Shown here in pieces: positions 12,647 through 17,730 of a DNA stretch of 17,730 bases. How positions within the stretch are numbered: position 1 is the first letter of the stretch; each line of letters opens with the position of its first letter. The stretch lies in assembly GCA_002686195.1 (NCBI GenBank), contig NZAS01000091.1, positions 1-17,730 on the forward strand, read 5' to 3'. This DNA comes from Candidatus Pacearchaeota archaeon. Its GTDB lineage: Archaea > Nanoarchaeota > Nanoarchaeia > Pacearchaeales > GW2011-AR1. The notes beneath the pieces were generated by a model. That model saw nothing but the letters and a program-made list of their open reading frames with translations. It was not told the DNA's origin and made no database searches. Both the position numbers and the translations under genes were made by a program.

Positions 12647-12975
12647 TAGTTTTCTGCTGTTAACAATTGCGCTACATTGATCTTAACAGAAGTGCCCGAA
12701 AAGTGTTCAAATTTAAGCCATGAATCGCCTACACGCTCAATGGATGCCGGAATGTCCAGAAGGTAGGTGGTGTTGGGCGATAAGACTACACAATCCGCCT
12801 CTATCGCTGCCAGTGATCCTGTGTGCTCGAAATTACTCGAATACATCAAGACATTACCTCCTTGGGTGGCAATGTTGAGATAGGTAACATTTCCAAACAT
12901 CTCCAAAGTAAAACTCTGCCCCGCGCCAAGGGTGTGGAATGTTGAGTGAATGGGCATTAAGACGTATTCAGCCAC
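12646..12975 (-). CDS. Small beta-rich structural protein, paralogue 2 of 5
   Basis: A 109-residue protein that starts with GTG, with GGAG seven bases upstream, overlapping paralogue 1 by 8 bp. Strands include QSFTLEMFGNVTYLNIATQ, GGNVLMYSSNFEHTGSL and NTTYLLDIPASIERVGDSWL. The C-terminal part (IERVGDSWLKFEHFSGTSV then KINVAQLL) carries the family signature R-x-G-x-S-x-x-x-F and final strand. It is more distant from the others, so membership rests on that signature, size and location. Confidence 0.7.
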   Translation of the reverse strand: MAEYVLMPIHSTFHTLGAGQSFTLEMFGNVTYLNIATQGGNVLMYSSNFEHTGSLAAIEADCVVLSPNTTYLLDIPASIERVGDSWLKFEHFSGTSVKINVAQLLTAEN

Positions 12976-13336
12976 CGTTTGTCTCCATTATCTGAGAGAT
13001 GTAAATCGTGCCTGTAGAAGCTGTAGTATTGTTGATGGTGAAAACAGGTCTCGATCCACCGGGCCGCGTCTGACTCGTTTCCATAGGTAATGTATAATAA
13101 GTGTTGGCGAAAAGGTGAATCCCTCCACCCTCTGCGGGAAGAGGGGTCACAGACACCCCTGCCGCAAGAAAGAGCAGTCTCACCATTGCATCAACTCCGC
13201 TTTGCTGAATGGTATGGTAGACGATGAACGTATTTGCGTTATCGGCAAGACTTGCCGCCTCTACTTGGTTGATGCCTCCCGACACAGCCAGAGACTTCTC
13301 TTCAGCAAACAACGGTGATTGAACGTAAAGCGCCAT
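12968..13336 (-). CDS. Small beta-rich structural protein, paralogue 1 of 5, first gene of the structural operon
   Basis: A 122-residue protein with strand segments NTFIVYHTIQQSGVDAMVRL, GGGIHLFANTYYTLPM and the C-terminal SQTRPGGSRPVF (family signature R-x-G-x-S-x-x-x-F) followed by GTIYISQIM. It is the first gene after the terminator at 13363-13388 and so opens the operon. AAGGA is close to the ATG. The promoter is not obvious; it may lie between 13337 and 13443, or transcription may read through the terminator. Confidence 0.7.
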   Translation of the reverse strand: MALYVQSPLFAEEKSLAVSGGINQVEAASLADNANTFIVYHTIQQSGVDAMVRLLFLAAGVSVTPLPAEGGGIHLFANTYYTLPMETSQTRPGGSRPVFTINNTTASTGTIYISQIMETNGG

Positions 13337-13362
13337 TATCCTTTCGCTCCCAAAAATAGAAT

Positions 13363-13388
13363 AACAAAAAAGGGGGCAAAACGCCCCC
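13363..13388 (-). terminator. Rho-independent terminator after the Rad50-like gene
   Basis: On the minus strand a GC stem GGGGGC/GCCCCC (13388-13383 with 13377-13372; loop GTTTT) is followed by six T, then GTT. It lies 56 bases after the stop at 13444. The 107-base gap also includes an imperfect GC-rich inverted repeat near 13405-13430, of no clear role. Confidence 0.85.
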
Positions 13389-13443
13389 CCAAAACCACAT
13401 ACTTGGTCCGGTGCTACAACACCCGACGTTGTTTCACGAGGTT

Positions 13444-15087
13444 TTATGAATCCAACCTAACAACCGTCCAATCCTCAGGAACCGAACTCGGCTCGAATAC
13501 CGAGAATAGAATAATCTGACCGCTATCAACTGACAAGTTTTCCATCAAAAAGCCCAACGTGTCGATGTCGAGAGCTTTGTCTGTATGAGTGAAAATGTTG
13601 AAGGATTCCTCATCCGCAGTCACTCGCGCAAGAGCAATGGTGAGTTGAGCCATCTCTCCACCAGAGAGGCCATAATGTTTCCGCCCATCAACCTCGAATC
13701 CGTAATCGGCCTGTGTGTCGTTGAACTCCACAAAGAAGTGTTTTGATTCGGGTAGAAATTGATTCACCTTCTCGACAAACGCATCTTTGGCTCCGGACAC
13801 GACTGCGGTTTTCGCCTGACGAAGAAGAGAAATGAATTCCTTTACTCCTTCGAACTGCTCTTCTTTTTCGTCCTTCTCATCTCTTTTTGCCTGCACAGAC
13901 CTCCACTGACGGGTCGCGTGGGCATGATCATCAAGCTCTTTTACAAGCCGAGTGTGCTCTTCCACGATTTTCGGAACATACTGCTGAAGTTCTCCTTCCA
14001 ATGCGCTCCGTTGACGCTGCGCTTCATTCGCAAGTCCATGAAACTTCTCTACTTCAACGCGAAGCTCTTGTACGCGGCGACTTGCAGCCTCTTTTCGAAC
14101 AGAGCCCGCTAACGCATCTCTGTGTACTGCATTTTGAGCAGACAATCGTTGAATCCGTGAATTGAAATCCACAGGAGCATCATTCACGCACAAGAGACAC
14201 TGAGCAGATCCCAAGGCGATATGAACCTCAGAAAGCTGCATGAGCTTATCTCTCAATGCCGACAGGAACTTTGCTCGTTGAGGCACTGGTGCTACCACTC
14301 CGCACTCTTTTTCATCATCAACCGCTTCAGAATACGCCTGAAATAGAAGTTGTGATTCTTCTTTCGCCTTCACCTCTTCTTTTTGAAGCTGCTCAAAAGT
14401 GCGCGTCTTTATCTCGTGATCACGAATAACGGATTCCATATCCTGAACTTTGGCAGTCAATTCTTGCAGTCTCTCCGCAGGTAGCGTGGGAGGTATTTCA
14501 GAACCCAACATATCAATTACGTTTTCCAACGCATCAATCTCAGAAACCAAATCCCCCCGCACGGTTTTCTGCTCATCTATATAGGCTTCGAGCACCGCTG
14601 CAGGGTCTGACTTGCGTCGATCTGCAAAAGATTTCAAATCTTCATACCTCTTCCCGAGTATTTTGCGCAACTCACCTTCGGACTCAGAATCGCAATGCTG
14701 CATGAGCCACTGTTTGATGACCTCTGCAGAGCCCGAAAGTATTTTCTGAATCTCAATGTGCGGAAAGTGAGTCGTGATCGCCCTGCCTGTGGTTTTGGCT
14801 TTCGTCGCTCCTTTCCCCCGCTTCTTTGTATGGTAGGTTCGGGTCTTGCCATTGCTCATCGTCAAAGCAACCGTGATCTCCTTGTCCTGCGCCAACCTGA
14901 TGATGTCAGCCGGACGCTTGATCTGTGCTTTCCCCCGATAATCGGATGCCCAGCCACACAGCGCCAACTCAATAGAGTTGAGCAATGCAGTTTTTCCTGT
15001 TCCGTTTTTCCCTATTACAATCGTTTTTTTGCCCAAATGGGCATCAATGCCAACCTTAACAGTTGACTCAATGTGTGTGATATACAT
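13444..15087 (-). CDS. Small Rad50/SbcC-like SMC-family ATPase with a zinc-hook motif and altered Walker B
   Basis: A 547-residue protein. Walker A is at residues 26-33 (GKNGTGKT) after an N-terminal strand typical of RecF/Rad50 heads. Coiled-coil-like stretches lie at about 200-290 and 310-425, flanking C297-x2-C300 (QCLLC), placed as the Rad50 zinc hook. The ABC signature LSGGEMAQ is at 474-481. The D-loop ALD is at 505-507, but the preceding Walker B reads SFNIFTHTDKALD, so the usual DE pair is replaced by T-H. It is much shorter than cellular SbcC. The start is at MYITHIES because AGGGA precedes it, not at the upstream in-frame ATG. No SbcD/Mre11 gene is in view. Likely role: DNA-end or recombination ATPase, possibly non-hydrolysing. 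Confidence 0.85.
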   Translation of the reverse strand: MYITHIESTVKVGIDAHLGKKTIVIGKNGTGKTALLNSIELALCGWASDYRGKAQIKRPADIIRLAQDKEITVALTMSNGKTRTYHTKKRGKGATKAKTTGRAITTHFPHIEIQKILSGSAEVIKQWLMQHCDSESEGELRKILGKRYEDLKSFADRRKSDPAAVLEAYIDEQKTVRGDLVSEIDALENVIDMLGSEIPPTLPAERLQELTAKVQDMESVIRDHEIKTRTFEQLQKEEVKAKEESQLLFQAYSEAVDDEKECGVVAPVPQRAKFLSALRDKLMQLSEVHIALGSAQCLLCVNDAPVDFNSRIQRLSAQNAVHRDALAGSVRKEAASRRVQELRVEVEKFHGLANEAQRQRSALEGELQQYVPKIVEEHTRLVKELDDHAHATRQWRSVQAKRDEKDEKEEQFEGVKEFISLLRQAKTAVVSGAKDAFVEKVNQFLPESKHFFVEFNDTQADYGFEVDGRKHYGLSGGEMAQLTIALARVTADEESFNIFTHTDKALDIDTLGFLMENLSVDSGQIILFSVFEPSSVPEDWTVVRLDS

Positions 15088-15115
15088 GTGTTCCCTGATT
15101 TTTTTATGTGAAATT

Positions 15116-15373
15116 TTATATGGTTCCGGTTTGCGGAACCTCCTTGGTTCCGGCAATGCGTAGATAGCAGGCTTTAAGGGCCAACACATCGCCTTCCCGT
15201 TTAGGGGGTGTTTCCTGTTTTTGCCAACGGTACAGGGTGCGCCACGTTACCCTCCCGTCTAATTCTCTTTCTATGTCCCTGATCGAGTAGCCCATGCCAT
15301 GTAAGCGTGTAATACATTCTTTGGCTAATTCAGCCATTTTTTGCTGCTTCTGGCGAAATTTATCTGATACCAT
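15116..15373 (-). CDS. Small helix-turn-helix DNA-binding protein
   Basis: An 85-residue basic protein. Residues 12-26 form a first helix and residues 28-52 (GYSIRDIERELDGRVTWRTL then YRW) form a homeodomain-like helix-turn-helix, as in small phage regulators and transposase-like HTHs. The C-terminal part includes KREGDVLALKACYLRI, a likely fourth helix. AAGGAG is six bases from the ATG. It lies directly before the Rad50-like gene, 28 bases apart, and its final codons contain three alternating GGAACC/GGTTCC boxes that might be its own operator or an RNA switch. Confidence 0.8.
   Translation of the reverse strand: MVSDKFRQKQQKMAELAKECITRLHGMGYSIRDIERELDGRVTWRTLYRWQKQETPPKREGDVLALKACYLRIAGTKEVPQTGTI
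15122..15151 (-). promoter_or_regulatory. Triple GGAACC/GGTTCC inverted-repeat element
   Basis: On the minus strand GGAACC, five bases, GGTTCC, seven bases, GGAACC. The middle box can pair with the first (loop AAGGA, part of an AAGGAGG Shine-Dalgarno-like run) or with the third (stem extended by one C-G pair, loop CAAAC), but not both. It covers the last codons of the HTH gene, 35 bases upstream of the Rad50-like start. As DNA it could be an operator; as RNA, two exclusive hairpins. Confidence 0.45.
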
Positions 15374-15383
15374 GCCGGTCTCC

Positions 15384-15767
15384 TTAGTCGTGATTGATGG
15401 TCCAGCCCGTTGCCCAGTCTTCCGGGTCGACTACTTCGACCGAGAAAACGGTGCGGGATGTGCCATTTTTGTCAATGTAGCGCACAGGCTTGCCGATATG
15501 CAAAGCCCGGTTCACAAGTTCTGCGTTGACCTTTCCGAGGTCTAAATGCAGGCAATAAAACTCATCGAAAAGAGGTTGTTGTGAGTACAGGTCCTTGCCC
15601 TGTGCAAGAATTCGAATCCATGCCGACCATGATCCCGCATCCATGAAGCGTCTGTCGTACTCCTCGGAGGTCGTGCAAACACTACAGGGGGCTAAGCGTT
15701 CTTTCAAACGCTCAATGGTTGTAGGGTCAGCATGACGGGGCGTGATAATTAAGACACTCACACTCAT
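15384..15767 (-). CDS. Unknown 127-residue protein, possibly Rossmann-like
   Basis: Not firmly recognised. The N-terminus VSVLIITPRHADPTTIERL reads as strand-turn-helix, followed by CSVCTTSEEYDRRF. FDEFYCLHLDLGKVNAELVN then RALHIGKPVRYID looks like the last part of a small Rossmann-type domain, in the style of nucleoside 2-deoxyribosyltransferase-like or SLOG-like proteins. No catalytic motif is certain. First gene after the promoter at 15791-15819; GAGGAG lies eight bases before the ATG. Ends with an aspartate/tryptophan-rich tail (DPEDWATGWTINHD). Confidence 0.7.
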   Translation of the reverse strand: MSVSVLIITPRHADPTTIERLKERLAPCSVCTTSEEYDRRFMDAGSWSAWIRILAQGKDLYSQQPLFDEFYCLHLDLGKVNAELVNRALHIGKPVRYIDKNGTSRTVFSVEVVDPEDWATGWTINHD

Positions 15768-15790
15768 CTCCTTCTCTCCTCTTATGCACG

Positions 15791-15825
15791 ACTGTAACGT
15801 GACAACGGTTTCGTGTCAAGTGACA
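15791..15825 (-). promoter_or_regulatory. Sigma70-like promoter with two operator-like boxes
   Basis: On the minus strand TTGACA (15819-15814), 17-base spacer, TACAGT (15796-15791). Two near-palindromic 12-mers, TGTCACTTGACA (15825-15814) and TGTCACGTTACA (15804-15793), begin 21 bp apart, two helical turns, and cover the -35 and reach into the -10. Ten of twelve positions match between the boxes. This is a classic layout for repression by a dimeric HTH protein. The second box recurs at 2988-2999. Confidence 0.75.
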
Positions 15826-15827
15826 AT

Positions 15828-16076
15828 TCAATCATGTACCATGCAAAATTTCAGCAGTTGCCGCCACTCTTTGCGGATGTTGGGCAGATGCACATCTTGT
15901 TTGAGGGAGCGCTGAATGTGCTCGATAACAAAGGCCTTCTCTCCCATCCTCATGCCAGCCCATACCTTCTTCACCCACGCACAGACTTCGACCACTTCAT
16001 ACGTCTTGCAACTTTGGAGACCAGACCGGACACACATCGAAGTAAGCATATAGATTTGTGCGTTATTGATTTTCAT
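15828..16076 (-). CDS. Unknown 82-residue protein
   Basis: Not recognised. The start MKINNAQIY at 16076 is preferred over the in-frame ATG at 16145 because AAGGAG lies seven bases before it and the longer form would overlap the 48-codon gene almost entirely. The protein is basic, helical, with five Cys (residues 15, 23, 32 and others) and a Trp-rich middle (CAWVKKVWAGM). It overlaps the upstream small gene by 14 bp. Its stop lies next to the operator-like boxes of the following unit. Confidence 0.65.
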   Translation of the reverse strand: MKINNAQIYMLTSMCVRSGLQSCKTYEVVEVCAWVKKVWAGMRMGEKAFVIEHIQRSLKQDVHLPNIRKEWRQLLKFCMVHD

Positions 16077-16209
16077 CCTTCTTCTCCTTGCGTTTCGGCG
16101 CGATAGGCATAGGACTTTTCCACATGGCATCCAATTGCTCGGCAATACTCAATGCGATCCACTCTTGTCGAGTATGCCCATAATACCGATCACGTTCATT
16201 CTCCGGCAT
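16063..16209 (-). CDS. 48-residue small protein between two overlapping genes
   Basis: A short ORF starting MPENERDRYYGHTRQEW and ending in a Lys-rich tail (PKRKEKKDENQ). GAGAGGAAC precedes the ATG by about nine bases. It overlaps the upstream gene by 14 bp and the downstream gene by 14 bp, filling exactly the space between them, which supports it as a real coding gene. The sequence IALSIAEQLDAMWKSPM is amphipathic and helical. Function unknown; it is too short for family recognition. Confidence 0.65.
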   Translation of the reverse strand: MPENERDRYYGHTRQEWIALSIAEQLDAMWKSPMPIAPKRKEKKDENQ

Positions 16210-16456
16210 CGTCTTGTTCCTCTCTCGGCACCCACCGAGGCACCCGTTTCGAGGCTTTGACCTGTTTGGAGGGAATTAAATCGAGTAAATCCCACTCAAA
16301 CAGGGCACACCAAACAGCATCATGCGGCTCTTTGCCTTCAGCCAACGCCTCTGCGTAAGTTGCTTTCACCTCTTCTTCCATCCCCCACTTCCGGGCTCGC
16401 ATGAGCATCACTTCTTCCCATGTTTCATGCGTATCTTTCGTTATTCCCATTCCCAT
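16196..16456 (-). CDS. Unknown 86-residue phage-type protein
   Basis: No named family. Acidic/basic and mostly helical: ETWEEVMLMRARKWGMEEEV, then KATYAEALAEGKEPHDAVW and CALFEWDLLDLIP. The pattern ALxxGxxPxxAxxxALxEWDL is one I have seen in small conserved phage proteins of unknown function. It starts seven bases after the stop of the ADP-ribosyltransferase-like gene in a segment with a doubled GATGAG just before the ATG, and its end overlaps the 48-residue gene. Confidence 0.7.
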   Translation of the reverse strand: MGMGITKDTHETWEEVMLMRARKWGMEEEVKATYAEALAEGKEPHDAVWCALFEWDLLDLIPSKQVKASKRVPRWVPREEQDDAGE

Positions 16457-16463
16457 CTCATCC

Positions 16464-17279
16464 TCATCGTTCCATTGTTGTGAATTGCGGGTCTAAAATG
16501 TTACGCCAATCCAATACGGGGCTAAAGGCGACCGCCGTTAAGTCTTCGGGACAGGCACGAACCTCCCCTGCATCTAAAGTCCTGCCTCCACCTCGGGCCA
16601 CAGCAAAAGACGTTCCCTTCGGCAGGCCGTAATACTCCAGCCATTCTTCTTCATCCATTTGATAAGGTATGGTTTCGGCCCAATTCTCATTTCTTCCAGT
16701 CCGACAAATGGGAGAATCTGCGCGAGGGACCAGTGCATCCACATGCAGATATGCTGTGACCACCCCTATAAAGTCAGGGGGGATATAAAACGCTTCAGAG
16801 AGGCTCGGAGAAACACCAGTCATGTCATCGGTACACCGAGTTAGGGCGTTGATGAAATCAACAAGAAGCCCTGCCGCACTTGAACCCCCTTTATCTCGCC
16901 ATCCTCGGTGCTGGGCAAGCGCCCATTCCCAATCCTCGGGACACAAAGAGCCATAATTTAACTCCCACCATTCCACAACCTTACTGGGCGCTGCCAAGGC
17001 TTCATTTAGTGCTTGAAATAGAGCAGCAATTCTTTGTCCGGATTGCAGAAACGGGGTCAAGGAAACAAATTGAGGGTTACCCATGCTGAGGCCTAATCCT
17101 GTAACAGTGCTTCCTACTTGCTTCTCTTGTTGGAAAGGACTCAACAGTCCGTGCTGCATAACAGAAGGGCCGTTCCTTGTGGCGTGGTAAAGTGGTCTTT
17201 GTACTACACCCGCCATAGCCCATGCCCTCCCCTCTTGGGGGAGAGAGACTGGTCCGGGATCAGCACCTCTATTTTTCAT
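16464..17279 (-). CDS. Putative ADP-ribosyltransferase-like protein
   Basis: A 271-residue protein. Near the N-terminus RPLYHATRNGPSVMQHGLL (residues 28-46) matches the L-Y-H-x-T...I-x-x-x-G-L start of ADP-ribosyltransferase/RNA 2'-phosphotransferase-fold domains. FVSLT at 71-75 fits the second motif, and GEVRA at 238-242 fits the third, catalytic Glu, position, with PEDLTAV after it. These distances are wide, so the fold assignment is moderate. The start at 17279 has GGAAAG five bases upstream and follows the methyltransferase stop (TGAGATG). An alternative ATG at 17324 overlaps that gene. The C-terminus PQFTTMER is identical to that of the methyltransferase. Possible role: modifying host or phage nucleic acid or protein. 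Confidence 0.6.
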   Translation of the reverse strand: MKNRGADPGPVSLPQEGRAWAMAGVVQRPLYHATRNGPSVMQHGLLSPFQQEKQVGSTVTGLGLSMGNPQFVSLTPFLQSGQRIAALFQALNEALAAPSKVVEWWELNYGSLCPEDWEWALAQHRGWRDKGGSSAAGLLVDFINALTRCTDDMTGVSPSLSEAFYIPPDFIGVVTAYLHVDALVPRADSPICRTGRNENWAETIPYQMDEEEWLEYYGLPKGTSFAVARGGGRTLDAGEVRACPEDLTAVAFSPVLDWRNILDPQFTTMER

Positions 17280-17280
17280 C

Positions 17281-17730
17281 TCATCTTTCCATTGTTGTAA
17301 ATTGTGGTCGTCTGCGGGTCTCATCGAAAACCAATAGACAAGATGGTGCAGGGGCTGAATTCTCTGCGCCCTGAAATTTGATTCTGCCTTTAACCAGCCT
17401 GATCTCCGCTGCCCGCATTGCCCAATCGTGCCACCACTTGGTATCCGTACGAGCAAATGTGAGACAGACCACCGCACAGCCACAAGTGCTCTCCAAGTAG
17501 GCTTTCTCAATCCAACGACCAACTTCTCTTCCATAAGGCGGATTCAACCATACAGCCCCGCCACGCGAAACCTCCCACCACGAAACGCCCAGCGAATTTT
17601 CAGTCAAGAACAGGGGACATTTGTGATTTTCTTCGGATGCGGCTGCATCAAGAACAAAATTGAATTCTTCATTGACTTTGGCGAAGAAATCCCAAGGAGT
17701 TCCCCAATCTTGTTTTTTGCTTGAAAACAG
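17281..17730 (-). CDS. Phage-type DNA N6-adenine methyltransferase (Dam family, PF05869-like), N-terminus cut by the window
   Basis: 149 residues are visible and the frame is open to the right edge. WGTPWDFFAKVNEEFNFVLD then AAASEENHKC is the family's N-terminal block; VWLNPPYGREVGRWIEKAY holds the catalytic NPPY (visible residues 63-66), and ARTDTKWWHDW, KGRIKF and APAPSCLLVF are the downstream conserved segments. It uses S-adenosylmethionine to methylate adenine, usually to protect phage DNA. After LLVF it carries DETRRR and the tail PQFTTMER, also found on the next gene. There is no restriction gene beside it in view. Confidence 0.9.
   Translation of the reverse strand: MFSSKKQDWGTPWDFFAKVNEEFNFVLDAAASEENHKCPLFLTENSLGVSWWEVSRGGAVWLNPPYGREVGRWIEKAYLESTCGCAVVCLTFARTDTKWWHDWAMRAAEIRLVKGRIKFQGAENSAPAPSCLLVFDETRRRPQFTTMER

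Noticed and set aside
15122..15151. Rho-independent terminator between the HTH gene and the ATPase gene
   Set aside because: The hairpins are not followed by a T tract on the minus strand, and the next gene starts 35 bases on.
15088..15189. N-terminal extension of the Rad50-like protein (34 extra residues)
   Set aside because: It overlaps the HTH gene's coding end, is Pro/Arg-rich and unlike Rad50 starts, while a ribosome binding site precedes the ATG at 15087.
16077..16145. Longer N-terminus for the 82-residue protein
   Set aside because: Arg-rich and lying over the 48-codon gene in another frame; AAGGAG points to 16076.
17325..17534. Longer N-terminus for the ADP-ribosyltransferase-like protein
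   Set aside because: It would lie inside the methyltransferase gene in another frame; the ATG at 17279 has a good ribosome binding site just after the methyltransferase stop.

Overview
The window looks like part of the genome of an uncultured tailed bacteriophage, or a prophage or plasmid derived from one. Genes are packed tightly on long co-directional runs with 1 to 14 bp overlaps. Structural genes include a 944-residue repeat-rich fibre-like protein, a 599-residue fibre-like protein and a run of small beta-rich proteins. There is a phage-type DNA N6-adenine methyltransferase, a small Rad50/SbcC-like ATPase and a pair of membrane genes shaped like a two-component spanin. If the spanin reading is right, the host has two membranes. 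No terminase, portal, major capsid, tRNA, integrase or CRISPR array is visible, so neither the phage group nor the host can be named.

Layout, left to right. Positions 1-64 hold a terminator hairpin followed directly by a plus-strand promoter. It drives two small genes (155-756): an unknown 80-residue protein and an XRE/Cro-type repressor-like protein. Everything to the right is on the minus strand and is read from right to left. From the right edge: (1) 17730-15828, Dam-type methyltransferase, a possible ADP-ribosyltransferase-like protein, and three small unknown genes, one of only 48 codons. (2) A good sigma70-like promoter with paired operator-like boxes (15791-15825), then an unknown 127-residue protein, a small HTH protein and the Rad50-like ATPase, closed by a terminator at 13363-13388. 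(3) 13336-4247, the virion structural operon: five small related beta-rich proteins, the 599-residue protein, an unknown 222-residue protein coupled to an actin-fold ATPase, the 338-residue and 944-residue structural proteins, closed by a terminator at 4194-4224. (4) 4125-3114, three membrane-linked genes (membrane protein with a Cys-rich exterior domain, i-spanin-like, o-spanin-like), closed by a terminator at 3013-3041. (5) A second promoter of the same design as in (2) (2986-3014), then six small genes down to 753: an acidic-loop protein, a three-helix membrane protein, a beta-rich protein, an FmdB-type zinc ribbon protein, an unknown 242-residue protein and a Cys/His-rich protein that overlaps the end of the repressor gene.

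No stretch above 300 bases lacks a gene. The largest gaps (1-154, 2968-3113, 4126-4246, 13337-13443) carry the terminators, promoters and palindromes described below.

The items I would follow first are these: the actin-fold ATPase and its overlapping partner inside a structural operon; the row of five diverged paralogues with a shared C-terminal signature; an identical eight-residue C-terminus on the methyltransferase and the adjacent ADP-ribosyltransferase-like protein, where all three base differences are silent; a Rad50-like protein with a zinc-hook CxxC but no acidic Walker B residues; and a promoter/operator motif shared by two transcription units 12.8 kb apart.
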